DNA of 64,000 bases from JANRLL01 sp033762715 (GTDB taxonomy: Bacteria > Pseudomonadota > Alphaproteobacteria > Rickettsiales > SXRF01): positions 1 through 64,000 of the forward strand of contig JANRLL010000008.1 of NCBI GenBank assembly GCA_033762715.1. Reading direction: 5' to 3'. Shown here piece after piece: positions 18,242 through 26,740 of this stretch. Both the position numbers and the translations under genes were made by a program. Numbering within the stretch: position 1 is the first letter of the stretch; each line of letters opens with the position of its first letter. The notes beneath the pieces are model-generated. The model worked only from the letters and a program-made list of their open reading frames with translations, had not been told where the DNA came from and searched no databases.

Positions 18242-18843
18242 TAGAGTTTCTCAGCAAAAAGCAAGAACCAGTGGCGTAGTTTGCTTGCGATATATTTATG
18301 GTATTCGAGTAATAATAGACCGCGACTACTTTTATCCGTCAGCCAATGATTAGCATCAAACTCATCAGAAAAAACCGGCGCAGGAGTAAGTATCATATCG
18401 GGCAGCATAGTCTGTAGTTCGCTTTGGCTGCGCGGCATATGGTAGTTAGAGGTGACAACCAACAAATGCTTATAGGGTTTGCCCGCCAGCCATTGCTTAA
18501 TTTCTTCTGCATTGCCGATGGTGTTTTTGGCGCTGGGCCCAATGGCGATTGATGCGTAATGCGCTTCGGTCAATTCGCGCCGTGTCTCGGTAGATGATTG
18601 GCGTATAATATCCCTCACCGAAATATTAGCGCCGACACCGCTGATGAAAAGCATTTTTCCGCGATTGGCGGCCAGCAGCTGCATGCCATAATCTAGGCGG
18701 CCACTGCCGCCGGTCAGTACAATAATGGCATCGGCCCAAGGCGGTTCGGCCAAAGGTGCCGTAGGAATTTTCTGCGCAAACCAAACCAGGCCACTTGCCC
18801 ACAGCGCAGCTAGAAATACAAAACTACACAGAATCTTTTTCAT
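18241..18843 (-). CDS. YdcF/DUF218 family protein
   Basis: A 200-aa protein anchored by one N-terminal hydrophobic segment (about residues 5-22). The DUF218 signature is clear: ADAIIVLTGGSGRLDYGMQL (about 38-57), LFISGVG, and LVVTSNYHMPRSQSEL (about 133-148). The family includes SanA/YdcF-like envelope proteins, whose biochemical role is not established. Placed between ftsX (6 nt) and plsC (1-nt overlap). Confidence 0.87.
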   Translation of the reverse strand: MKKILCSFVFLAALWASGLVWFAQKIPTAPLAEPPWADAIIVLTGGSGRLDYGMQLLAANRGKMLFISGVGANISVRDIIRQSSTETRRELTEAHYASIAIGPSAKNTIGNAEEIKQWLAGKPYKHLLVVTSNYHMPRSQSELQTMLPDMILTPAPVFSDEFDANHWLTDKSSRGLLLLEYHKYIASKLRHWFLLFAEKL

Positions 18844-18849
18844 GGGCGA

Positions 18850-19740
18850 TCACAGCGTCTGCTTGAGTTGCTGGCGTACTGAAATAGAAGAAACAGCCCA
18901 GGCGGCAAACGCGCAGCCGATAGGCAACACCAAGGTGAGCAGCAATTGCTCATGTCCCAACGCCAATGTCGGAAGCAGCGCAAGATTGAGCGTATTGAGA
19001 TAGACGCCGCCAATCCAATAGACGCAGGCGGCAATCAAGCAGCCTACATAGGCACCGGGCAATACCAGCCGGAAGGCTTCGCGTTGAAACTGGCGGGCGA
19101 TATAATCATCTTCCGCACCGGTTGCATGTAAGATGTGGACGGTTTTGGCATGTAAATGCAGCGATGCGCGTGAGGCAAAGGCAACCATCGCTGCCATCGA
19201 AGTGAGAATCAAAGAGGCAATCAGCACGAGGATCAGTTGCACGGTGGCTGAGAAATCGGAAAACACTTGAACCCAGCGCTCGTGCGCATCGATTTCAATC
19301 CCGGGCGCTAGCGCGCCTAGGCGGCTTTGCAGCTCGCGGTAATTAATGAGTGCGCTATATTGGGGGCCTTTAAGGCGCACATTGAGCACGCGCGGCAAGG
19401 GTAGGCCTTCCAAACTCGAATTGCTGCCAAGCCAAGGTTTGAGCAGACGTTTCAATGTCTCTTCGTCGAGTTCGGACACATCGGCCACGCCAGGTTCCTG
19501 CCGTAGCGTATTTTGTATTTTAAAGAGAGCAACACTGATATCGGGTGTGTTGGAAGGGATATTGACGGTAAAACTGCCGGAATATTGGTTGTGGCGCGAT
19601 AGAATCCATCCGTTGACGGCAAGACCCACACATAACAACAGCGCGGCTAAAAAGCTCATCACACCGATTAGCCAAGGCAAAAACTGGTGCGAGTCATCGG
19701 CGCTAAAATTGATATCGGAGTGATCTGAAAACACGCGCAC
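18850..19740 (-). CDS. ftsX: Cell-division ABC transporter permease FtsX
   Basis: Membrane partner of FtsE that couples the divisome to peptidoglycan hydrolase activation. The 296-aa protein has one N-terminal transmembrane helix (about 21-47), a periplasmic domain (about 50-165) and three C-terminal helices, the FtsX topology. SDFSATVQLILVLIASLIL leads into the permease domain. FtsE, normally encoded immediately upstream, is not here: grpE occupies that place 12 nt upstream. The assignment rests on topology and gene neighbours. Confidence 0.85.
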   Translation of the reverse strand: MRVFSDHSDINFSADDSHQFLPWLIGVMSFLAALLLCVGLAVNGWILSRHNQYSGSFTVNIPSNTPDISVALFKIQNTLRQEPGVADVSELDEETLKRLLKPWLGSNSSLEGLPLPRVLNVRLKGPQYSALINYRELQSRLGALAPGIEIDAHERWVQVFSDFSATVQLILVLIASLILTSMAAMVAFASRASLHLHAKTVHILHATGAEDDYIARQFQREAFRLVLPGAYVGCLIAACVYWIGGVYLNTLNLALLPTLALGHEQLLLTLVLPIGCAFAAWAVSSISVRQQLKQTL

Positions 19741-19752
19741 AGTTATAGCGCA

Positions 19753-20358
19753 TCACGCCGTAGTATCAAGGTTTTTTGGCGATTCCGGCTTTTTCGAGAC
19801 TGCGACCATGGCAGGGCGTAATAAGCGGTCATGCAACATATACCCGGCTTGCACCACTTGTACCACCATGCCAGCCTCGACATCGTCGCGCTCCACCTGG
19901 ACCACCGCCTGATGTAAGTTATGGTCAAATTTCTGTTCGAGCGGGTAAATGCGCTTAATATGGTAGCGATCAAATACCGCCAGCAGCTCATTTAAGGTGA
20001 GATCTACACCTTCGCCCAGTGTTTTAAGCAGCTCGTTTTGGGTGCGTTGTGCCACAGGAATACTTTCGCTGGCGCGCTTCAAGTTTTCCAGCACGCTCAC
20101 CATATCACGTGCAAAGCCGCTTACCGCATATTTGCTGGCATCTTCAATCTCACGTTGCGCGCGTTTGCGGATATTATCGGCTTCAGCCGCCGCACGAGCC
20201 CATTGATCACGCAGTTTAGCCACTTCTTCGCTTAGGCGCTCTACTTCGCTTTGGCCAAGTTCAGCTATAGCTTCTGGCGTGGCTGCTTGAGCCTCTTCAG
20301 TGCTTGTATCAGGGGTTTGAGTTGATTCGGATTCCGGCATTTTTTTATTAGCTTCCAC
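19753..20358 (-). CDS. grpE: Nucleotide exchange factor GrpE
   Basis: Exchange factor for DnaK. The predicted 201-aa protein has an acidic disordered N-terminus, a long coiled coil (LSEEVAKLRDQWARAAAEAD, continuing through DNIRKRAQREIEDASKYA), and the C-terminal beta domain with the VQVVQAGYMLHDRLLRPAMV signature. The start may be GTG 20358 (GAGG 5 nt upstream) or ATG 20340; upstream frames lack a ribosome site. hrcA, a common upstream neighbour, is absent. First gene of the ten-gene minus-strand run. Confidence 0.95.
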   Translation of the reverse strand: MEANKKMPESESTQTPDTSTEEAQAATPEAIAELGQSEVERLSEEVAKLRDQWARAAAEADNIRKRAQREIEDASKYAVSGFARDMVSVLENLKRASESIPVAQRTQNELLKTLGEGVDLTLNELLAVFDRYHIKRIYPLEQKFDHNLHQAVVQVERDDVEAGMVVQVVQAGYMLHDRLLRPAMVAVSKKPESPKNLDTTA

Positions 20359-20515
20359 GATAACCTCGTTATTAATCTGTATAAGGATGGGGTATATATA
20401 GGAATAACACACTATTTTTCAATATCCGTATGTATCATCGGAGAATTATCTTGCAAAAAAATGGGAAGGCATTATCCAGGCTTTGAGAAGTCTGCTTAAT
20501 GTTAAGGAGTATCAC

Positions 20516-21124
20516 GTGAGTAAAGCTAGCTGGGGAAATAAACGTACCTGTCCAAAATGTGGCGCCCATTACTATGATCTCGGCAAAAATCCTGCCGCCT
20601 GCCCAAAATGCAAATTTGTTCATGATATCAATGTTTTGGTAAGAGCGCGCCGTAAGAGTAAGACGCTGCCGGTAGATGAGGATGATCCATTAGTACAGGC
20701 TAATAAAGCCGTTGCTGAGAAGAAAGCCAAGCCTAAGCGTCCGGTTAAAGAAATCGAGGGCGTTGATCTGGAAGAGTTTGAAGAGATTGAAGGCGAAGCA
20801 GAGGAAGAAATTGAAGATATCGAGGATATTGACGATATTGATGCGATTGAAGAAATTGAAATCGAAGAAGTCGCTGAAGATGAAGAAATGGACGATGATA
20901 TTGTCCTTGAGGAAGAAGATGTCGGTGACGAAGCCTTGATCGACGCTATAGAAGATCTAGACGAAGAAGATGCCGAAAGCGAAGATGATGGTAAAAAACC
21001 TGCTTCGAAAAAGCAGGTTGTTGCGGCAAAGAAACCTGCTGCAGCTAAAGCTAAAAAAGAAGCTCCTAAGTCAGCGGCTAAAAAAGCTCCTGCGGCCAAG
21101 GTGGCAGCGAAAAAGAAGAAGTAA
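20516..21124 (+). CDS. TIGR02300-type zinc-ribbon protein with acidic middle and Lys/Ala-rich tail
   Basis: A 202-aa protein of a family typical of Alphaproteobacteria and of unknown function. The N-terminus has a zinc ribbon (RTCPKCGAHYYDL, then AACPKCKFVHD, about residues 9-37). The middle (about 75-155) is dominated by E, D and I in short quasi-repeats (EDIEDIDDID), and the last 40 residues are rich in K and A, like histone H1. The GTG start at 20516 is supported by AAGGAG at 20503-20508. It is divergent from grpE and ends in the terminator at 21145-21176. Confidence 0.85.
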   Translation: MSKASWGNKRTCPKCGAHYYDLGKNPAACPKCKFVHDINVLVRARRKSKTLPVDEDDPLVQANKAVAEKKAKPKRPVKEIEGVDLEEFEEIEGEAEEEIEDIEDIDDIDAIEEIEIEEVAEDEEMDDDIVLEEEDVGDEALIDAIEDLDEEDAESEDDGKKPASKKQVVAAKKPAAAKAKKEAPKSAAKKAPAAKVAAKKKK

Positions 21125-21144
21125 GCCATTCTTCAAGGTCATAA

Positions 21145-21176
21145 AAAAAGCCCTGCCAATCGGCAGGGCTTTTTTA
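21145..21176. terminator. Bidirectional Rho-independent terminator
   Basis: AGCCCTGCC (21149-21157) and GGCAGGGCT (21162-21170) form a perfect 9-bp stem with a 4-nt loop, flanked by an A-run and a T-run. It can serve both the plus-strand zinc-ribbon gene and the minus-strand phasin gene. Confidence 0.92.
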
Positions 21177-21193
21177 TTTAGCGCTTCGCGTAA

Positions 21194-21802
21194 TTACGCG
21201 TTGTTAAACGCTTTGCTGATTTGCTCAGAGGTTTGAGCAATGCGTTCGTTGATTGGCTCGAGAGCTTCGTTGGTGTATTCGAAGATCATGCCCGAGAGTT
21301 TCAGTGATTGGTTAAAGAAGTTATCGATGCTTTGTTTAGCTACTTTATTTTGCAGTTCCAACATATCGTTGATGGTACGGCATGCAAATACGTCTTTCGA
21401 CAGCTCAACGTTATCGGCGAAGGCTTTGTTAGCCGCTTCAAACGCTTCAGCGCTGATGTCTTTAGCCAGTGCAGCAGCAACGTTGCTGTATTCAATCGCT
21501 GCTTCGATGTTATCGCGAGATACGCTTACTGCTTCGTAGAGCGCTTTCGTAACAGCATCAGCTGATTTCGCTACTTGAGCCGCATTTTCACGACCGATAG
21601 CAAAAGCTTTTTCTTGTGCTTTTTGAGCTTCACCGGCGCTGCTAGCAATGAAATCTTTCATAGCGGTGCTGCCAATTTTAATAACGTTTTCTGCTGAGTT
21701 GCGGGTTGATTCAACCGCAGCAAAGCTGTTTTTGGCGGCTTTATCTGCAATGTTGGTTGCTAATTTCGCGGCAGCTTGGGTCTTTTTAGTAGCTTGTGAC
21801 AT
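21194..21802 (-). CDS. Phasin family protein
   Basis: A 202-aa, almost entirely helical protein rich in A, E, K, S and N with no cysteine cluster or membrane segment. It fits the Phasin_2 family, which coats polyhydroxyalkanoate granules: STRNSAENVIKIGSTAM, ISAEAFEAANKAFADNVELS and MLELQNKVAKQSIDNFF. The start at 21802 is fixed by AGGAGTATATT; the upstream frame extension is unlikely. A near-consensus promoter lies at 21904-21932. No PHA synthase is in the window, so granule association is inferred from family only. Confidence 0.87.
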   Translation of the reverse strand: MSQATKKTQAAAKLATNIADKAAKNSFAAVESTRNSAENVIKIGSTAMKDFIASSAGEAQKAQEKAFAIGRENAAQVAKSADAVTKALYEAVSVSRDNIEAAIEYSNVAAALAKDISAEAFEAANKAFADNVELSKDVFACRTINDMLELQNKVAKQSIDNFFNQSLKLSGMIFEYTNEALEPINERIAQTSEQISKAFNNA

Positions 21803-21903
21803 AATATACTCCTGTTGTTTGTTGGTAGCCCAATTCCCTATCACATTGTAGAATAAGGCTAACGTTAAAATCGATTATGTCGCACTGCAACATAGTGACC
21901 TTC

Positions 21904-21932
21904 GATATAGTAGCGAACCTATGGAATGTCAA
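21904..21932 (-). promoter_or_regulatory. Strong sigma-70 promoter of the phasin gene
   Basis: On the minus strand, TTGACA (21927-21932) and TATATC (21904-21909) are separated by exactly 17 bp. The -35 box is perfect. The predicted 5' leader is about 95 nt. High expression would suit a granule coat protein. Confidence 0.7.
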
Positions 21933-22122
21933 GTGTTGCAGCGGATTCAAAAAGTTCAGAAATGAAACACATTATTAAGAATAAAATTGCTATAATGTTG
22001 TTATGATTTTGTGAAATAGTTGGAAGTTTTGGGTTTACAGATTCTTTATTCCACATTATCTTGTTTTAATTATTAATATACATACTACCTGTGGTGGGTA
22101 AGGCATTGATTATTAGTTGAAC

Positions 22123-23175
22123 ATGATGAAATCACTGGTACGAATTATAATGATTTGTGGTGTGTTGGTAGGGGGGGTAACCCCTAGCTATGCGGCTACA
22201 AACACAGCTAAAAAAACTACGCAAGCCAGTGCCAGCAAGGCTAAAGCCGCTAAAGCCAAAGCGTCTAAATCAGCTAGCAAAGTAAACAAAAATAAAAAAC
22301 GCGTCATCTCACGTACCCGCACACCAGCCGGTTCTGAAAGTGCTGAACGTTTTTCTGCTTTAGTGGTCGATGCCTCTACAGGTTCGGTACTGTATGAAAA
22401 AAATGCGGATGGCATGCGTTATCCCGCGTCTTTGACCAAAATGATGACACTATACCTGACCTTTGATGCGCTTAAAAAAGGCAAGCTTTCGATGGATGAG
22501 ACCATGCGTGTCTCGGAAAAAGCAGCTTCGCAGCCACAAACCAATATCAATTTAGAAGAGGGGGACCGTTTGCCGGTTCGCTCGGCGATTGAAAGCCTGG
22601 TTGTGCGCTCGGCCAATGATTCGGCCATGGTGCTTGCAGAAACGTTGGGCGGCACGGAATGGAATTTTGCCCTTATGATGACCAAAAAGGCGCATGAGTT
22701 GGGTATGAAAGATACAGTGTTTCGCAACCCATCAGGCCTACCTGATGACCGCCAATATACCACGGCCTATGATATGGCGCGGCTTGGCATTGCCTTGCGT
22801 CGTGATTTCCCTGAATATTATCCCTACTTTAAACTTAAAAGCTTTAGCTATAACGGCATTACCTATCCTACCCATAATAGGGTGATGCTGCGCTTCCCTG
22901 GCGCTGATGGCTTGAAAACCGGTTACATTCGCGCATCGGGCTTCAATCTAGTAACGTCAGTCAAGCGCGACAGCTATAATATTGTGGCGGTGGTCATGGG
23001 GGGATCCAGCTCTTCGGCGCGTGATGACCAGATGATTGCCATGTTGCAACATACGTTTGCTGAGCTAGAGGGTAAAAAAAACCACTTAGCAAGCCTACAT
23101 GGCAAAACGGCAAAAAGCATCTATCCAGATGATATAGCTGAAGAAATCCTCTACGCCGCTTATGCAGGGCGCTGA
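22123..23175 (+). CDS. dacA: D-alanyl-D-alanine carboxypeptidase (DacA/PBP5-like, S11 family)
   Basis: Trims the terminal D-Ala from peptidoglycan stem peptides. The roughly 350-aa protein has a signal peptide (to about SYAA), then an unusual Lys/Ala/Ser-rich linker of about 45 residues before the catalytic domain. Serine beta-lactamase-fold motifs are intact: S103-L-T-K106, SAN in VVRSANDSAMV, and KTGYIRASGFN. The protein ends soon after the catalytic domain, so the C-terminal PBP5 beta domain and membrane anchor seem missing or very short. No clear ribosome site is seen; ATG 22126 is an alternative. Confidence 0.93.
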   Translation: MMKSLVRIIMICGVLVGGVTPSYAATNTAKKTTQASASKAKAAKAKASKSASKVNKNKKRVISRTRTPAGSESAERFSALVVDASTGSVLYEKNADGMRYPASLTKMMTLYLTFDALKKGKLSMDETMRVSEKAASQPQTNINLEEGDRLPVRSAIESLVVRSANDSAMVLAETLGGTEWNFALMMTKKAHELGMKDTVFRNPSGLPDDRQYTTAYDMARLGIALRRDFPEYYPYFKLKSFSYNGITYPTHNRVMLRFPGADGLKTGYIRASGFNLVTSVKRDSYNIVAVVMGGSSSSARDDQMIAMLQHTFAELEGKKNHLASLHGKTAKSIYPDDIAEEILYAAYAGR

Positions 23176-23293
23176 CATAAAACGGTCATATTGACCCATC
23201 ACTGTATTTTTTGCCTTCACCGTATATTCACACAACCGATTGCCTCCTTCTATTAGAATGATAGATGAAGACATATAACATGAAGGTATTCTT

Positions 23294-23491
23294 ATGAGTA
23301 ATAAGGCCGATATATTCGCGAGCATCCAGCGGGATTGGAATCAGGTGTTTTCGCTTAGCGGGCTAGATCCAGTCGAGCTATCGCAAAGCTGCGTGGATGT
23401 AGGGGAAGATAAGTTCTTTAGCTTATCATCCGCTTTATACGGACCACAGACGGAAGACCGACAATTGATCGCCACCGCCACCCACCGTTAG
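23294..23491 (+). CDS. Hypothetical protein, 65 aa
   Basis: A short frame beginning MSNKADIFASIQRDW, with a ribosome site (GAAGG, 23282-23286) at good spacing. The product is polar with one cysteine and no membrane segment; no family is recognised. Its TAG overlaps the stop of the convergent flgH gene by 4 bp, as seen for several convergent pairs in this window. Confidence 0.45.
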   Translation: MSNKADIFASIQRDWNQVFSLSGLDPVELSQSCVDVGEDKFFSLSSALYGPQTEDRQLIATATHR

Positions 23492-24249
23492 AAGGGCGAC
23501 AGGGTTTCTACCACTTGGCTGCCCCAACGCGGCTGCTGCACATCCATCAACTGGCCACGACCACCGTAGGTAATACGTGCCTCAGCCACTTGCGTGGATT
23601 CAATGGAGTTATCCGAGCTGATATCTTGCGGGCGAATGACGCCGTGAATGGAGATTTCACGCAGGTCATAATTCACCACCATCTCTTGCTTGCCTTCAAT
23701 CACCATATTGCCGTTGGGCAAAATTTGCGTGATCAATGCGGCCACTTGGGTGGTAATAATTTCTTGGCGTTTTACCGTGCCGGTACCTTTGCTGTTAGTA
23801 TTACTAGCTGCCTCTAACAAGTTCGAAGGAACCGCAGTGCCAGGCAGGCGCTTAAACAAAGTGTTTTCCAAACCGAAAATAGCGGGTGCTTGGACCGATT
23901 CTGTCGACGGACGCTTACGCTCGGTTTCGTTTTTGGTTTCAGCTTTGTCGTTTACCTTGATCACCACACGCACAATGTCGCCTACGCGCTGCGCGCGTTG
24001 ATCACGGAAGAAAGCGCGTGCGCCGGGTTGCCATAATGAATTGGCATATTGTTTGGTCGCCGGATGATTATCCGGCAATGGCCAGGTCATCGGTTCATAA
24101 TCTGGTTTAGTCGTAGGATTTTCTACGGTGTCCAGCGCGGGGGCATTGCCAACTTGCTGGAGTTTATCCATGGTGCGTGAGCAACCAGCCAGTAAGCTGG
24201 TGGCAAGCAACGCCATTAATAAGGGAGCAGACGGTTTATTGCGTGACAT
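23488..24249 (-). CDS. flgH: Flagellar L-ring protein FlgH
   Basis: Forms the outer-membrane L ring around the flagellar rod. The 253-aa precursor is a lipoprotein (lipobox LLAGC, Cys at about residue 22). The core LWQPGARAFFRDQRAQRVGD, the VIKVNDKAETKNETER segment and the C-terminal ISIHGVIRPQDISSDNSI and ARITYGGRGQL motifs are family hallmarks. It overlaps flgA by 14 nt as last gene of flgF-flgG-flgA-flgH. flgI, often next, is not present. Confidence 0.95.
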   Translation of the reverse strand: MSRNKPSAPLLMALLATSLLAGCSRTMDKLQQVGNAPALDTVENPTTKPDYEPMTWPLPDNHPATKQYANSLWQPGARAFFRDQRAQRVGDIVRVVIKVNDKAETKNETERKRPSTESVQAPAIFGLENTLFKRLPGTAVPSNLLEAASNTNSKGTGTVKRQEIITTQVAALITQILPNGNMVIEGKQEMVVNYDLREISIHGVIRPQDISSDNSIESTQVAEARITYGGRGQLMDVQQPRWGSQVVETLSPF

Positions 24250-25006
24250 AAGCCAGCTCCTTCGCTGCTACACGTTGGGATTCAGGGCCTACGCGCACGG
24301 TGGTAGAGTTTTCAACAATAGCTTGGATTGTTTTTTTGCTCTCAAGATTACGCACCGCAATCATGCTGCCGGCAGCGCCATCTTCCAGTGCCAGTGCGGT
24401 GGTCGAAATGCTCATGCCAGCCATGGTGTAATGCATTTGTATCATCGCATTTTTCCGGATGAGGGTAGGGCTTGCGATTTCATGTTTACGGATGGGGCGA
24501 GACGACGAAATCGTGCGCATTGGTGACTGGCCGATCAATGCAGCCATATCGGTAATGGTGTCGTTACGCAGGCGATCCGACGGATAGGATTTCATTTCAA
24601 TATCATCTTGGCTGATTACATCTTCTTTGCGCAGCGGGCGTTTGAGCACCGGTACTTGCGCCATTTCATCATAGCGACCGGCAGCGGGCATCGCAGTAAC
24701 GGTATCTTCGCCCGACATCACGAGCAGGTTGGCGCTCCAGCGAGATGAACTCTGATCGACGACCAGTCCGCGCACTTGCACGGTAAGCGGTGCGGTATAG
24801 CTATAGAATGTTTGCCCAACGCGACCCGTCATGGTGGCGGCCACTTCCTTGCTGCCATTCTTTTCCGAAATGGCCTGGGCGATGGCAGCTTCCGCATCAT
24901 TATAGGTGAGTTGGAATAGATGGGCTGTGGACTCATCGGCTTTAGCGGCAAAGCCCACGACAGACATCATTACGATAGATAAGGTAACCTGCAAAAATCT
25001 AATCAT
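24236..25006 (-). CDS. flgA: Flagellar P-ring assembly protein FlgA
   Basis: Periplasmic chaperone for assembly of the FlgI P ring. The 256-aa protein has a Sec signal peptide (to about AAKA, residue 22) and a C-terminal SAF/ChapFlgA domain: VPVLKRPLRKEDVISQDDIE, then IGQSPMRTISSSRPIRKHEI and VRNLESKKTIQAIV. Length and order are normal. It starts 3 nt after flgG and overlaps flgH. Confidence 0.92.
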   Translation of the reverse strand: MIRFLQVTLSIVMMSVVGFAAKADESTAHLFQLTYNDAEAAIAQAISEKNGSKEVAATMTGRVGQTFYSYTAPLTVQVRGLVVDQSSSRWSANLLVMSGEDTVTAMPAAGRYDEMAQVPVLKRPLRKEDVISQDDIEMKSYPSDRLRNDTITDMAALIGQSPMRTISSSRPIRKHEIASPTLIRKNAMIQMHYTMAGMSISTTALALEDGAAGSMIAVRNLESKKTIQAIVENSTTVRVGPESQRVAAKELAYVTQ

Positions 25007-25009
25007 GGC

Positions 25010-25795
25010 TTATACGCTCTGGTTAAGGTTCTGTAGCATCTCATCCGATTTGCTGATGATCTGGCTGCACATCTCGTAGGCGCGTTGGGCACGAATCAAG
25101 TTGGTGAGCTCGGTGATCGGATCTACGTTCGAGGTTTCTAAAAATCCTTGTAGCAACGTACCGAAACCGTCACTGCCTGGGCTGCCTAATAAAGGTGAGC
25201 CAGACGCTGTGGTTTCAAGATACAAGTTATTACCGATGGCCTGTAAGCCAGCGCCATTCACAAAATTTACCGTTTGAATTTGGCCCACGATTTGTGGCGT
25301 GGTGGTGCCTTGAATAGTAACCGATACCTGGCCGGTTTGATCGATATTCACATCCACCGCATTTTGGGGAATGGTGATGGCAGGCTCGAGCTGGTAACCG
25401 TCAGCCGTTACGATAATACCGTCTGGGCTGAGTTTGAATGAACCGTCACGTGTATAGGCCAGAGAACCATCTGGTTGGGTAATTTGGAAATAACCATTGC
25501 CTTGAACGGCCAAGTCAAAAGTGTTGGAGGTGGATTGCATACCACCTTGTTCGTTATTGCGTGAGATAGCGGCGGTCTTCACACCCAAGCCGACCTGAAT
25601 ACCGGTTGGGATAATCGTGCCGTTATCCGATGAGTTGGCACCGGCTACGCGTAAGTTTTGATAGAGCAGATCTTGGAATTCCGCTCGTTGCAGTTTATAG
25701 GCCGTCGTGTTGATGTTGGCCAAGTTCTGCGAAGTGGTATCCACGAACAGCTGCTGTGCTGACATACCGGTTGCTGCGATACTAAGTGATCTCAT
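25010..25795 (-). CDS. flgG: Flagellar distal rod protein FlgG
   Basis: Subunit of the distal rod, exported by the flagellar type III system. The 261-aa protein has the N-terminal rod motif (MRSLSIAATGMSAQQLFVDT then SQNLANINTTAYK), the GNGYFQITQPDGSLAYTRDG segment and the C-terminal ETSNVDPITELTNLIRAQRA rod/hook motif. Located between flgF (22 nt) and flgA (3 nt). Confidence 0.97.
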   Translation of the reverse strand: MRSLSIAATGMSAQQLFVDTTSQNLANINTTAYKLQRAEFQDLLYQNLRVAGANSSDNGTIIPTGIQVGLGVKTAAISRNNEQGGMQSTSNTFDLAVQGNGYFQITQPDGSLAYTRDGSFKLSPDGIIVTADGYQLEPAITIPQNAVDVNIDQTGQVSVTIQGTTTPQIVGQIQTVNFVNGAGLQAIGNNLYLETTASGSPLLGSPGSDGFGTLLQGFLETSNVDPITELTNLIRAQRAYEMCSQIISKSDEMLQNLNQSV

Positions 25796-25817
25796 ATGTG
25801 TATCTCCAACGTCCTAA

Positions 25818-26546
25818 TTAACCTTGTTGTGTCCATGCAGTTGCGGCTTTGCGCTGCAAATCATAAACGACTTCTACGTACTTCGCGGTATTGCTTACCC
25901 CACGTGATACTTCCATCATATGGGTCATCTCTTGTATGGGCTGTACGTTTGAGCCTTCCAGCGCGCCTTGCACAACCAGCAAGGTTTCATCGGCGACTTC
26001 AGGCGCAACATTGCTTACAAATAAGTTGTTGCCTGCACGCTCTAACAATTGCTCATTGCTGAAACGCGCGATACCCAGTGTGCCAAAATCATCGCCGTTG
26101 ACCTTGATGTTACCAATAGAGCCAATGTCGATCGTTTGGGTATCTTCCGGGAAGGTAATGGGTTGCCCAGCATTGCTCAGCACGGGGTAGCCTTCCATCG
26201 TTACCAATTCGCCTGCATTAGAAAGCGTAAAGTTGCCGGAGCGCGTATAACGCTGCCCCAGCGGAGTGTCGACCATGAAGTAACCATTTTGCACAACCAG
26301 ATCGAGCGGGTTGTTAGTAACTTTGATCGGGCCGGCTTCAAGGTTGCGGTAGTCACGTACATTATTGGCCATGGCGACGGTTGAAGGCTTGCCTTGGCTC
26401 ATATCTTTAAAGAGATACGACTCAAACATGACATGATCGGCGTTGTAGCCGGTCGTCGTGCTATTGGCGATATTATTGGCAGTAACGTCCATATCGCGAA
26501 ACAGAGCGAGCTGTCTTGAGAGTGTGACGTATATACCGTTATCCAT
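25818..26546 (-). CDS. flgF: Flagellar proximal rod protein FlgF
   Basis: Proximal rod subunit, 242 aa. N-terminal rod motif MDNGIYVTLSRQLALFRDMD with VTANNIANSTTTGYNADHV, then PLDLVVQNGYFMVDTPLGQ, and the C-terminal EGSNVQPIQEMTHMMEVSRG. First gene of the minus-strand flagellar operon; a sigma-54-like site lies about 60 nt upstream of its start. Confidence 0.95.
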   Translation of the reverse strand: MDNGIYVTLSRQLALFRDMDVTANNIANSTTTGYNADHVMFESYLFKDMSQGKPSTVAMANNVRDYRNLEAGPIKVTNNPLDLVVQNGYFMVDTPLGQRYTRSGNFTLSNAGELVTMEGYPVLSNAGQPITFPEDTQTIDIGSIGNIKVNGDDFGTLGIARFSNEQLLERAGNNLFVSNVAPEVADETLLVVQGALEGSNVQPIQEMTHMMEVSRGVSNTAKYVEVVYDLQRKAATAWTQQG

Positions 26547-26605
26547 GGCGCTTCTTTCGAAGAATGTTAACTCAATATCAAATTCTGATATCCGCCCATC
26601 AATAA

Positions 26606-26621
26606 TGCATAAACCGTGCCA
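26606..26621 (-). promoter_or_regulatory. Candidate sigma-54 (RpoN) promoter for the flgF operon
   Basis: On the minus strand the sequence reads TTGGCACGGTTTATGCAT, which matches the -24/-12 consensus TGGCACRNNNNTTGCW except for one base (ATGCA for TTGCA). It lies about 60 nt before flgF. Sigma-54 control of middle flagellar genes is known in Alphaproteobacteria such as Caulobacter. Recognised by eye only. Confidence 0.6.
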
Positions 26622-26740
26622 ACTCGTTCGCCTCCCTGCTGGCAGCCGAAAGCTTCCATATATTCAGGGCACTTGAATAAGACGTCGGGGGGATCTATAC
26701 ATGATATATCGTATTATTTATCAGGAAGGGTATTACACGT

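Noticed and set aside
20620..21129. 169-aa Ser/Ile-rich minus-strand frame
   Set aside because: It is the antisense of the acidic and Lys/Ala-rich codons of the zinc-ribbon protein; low-complexity composition comes from that.
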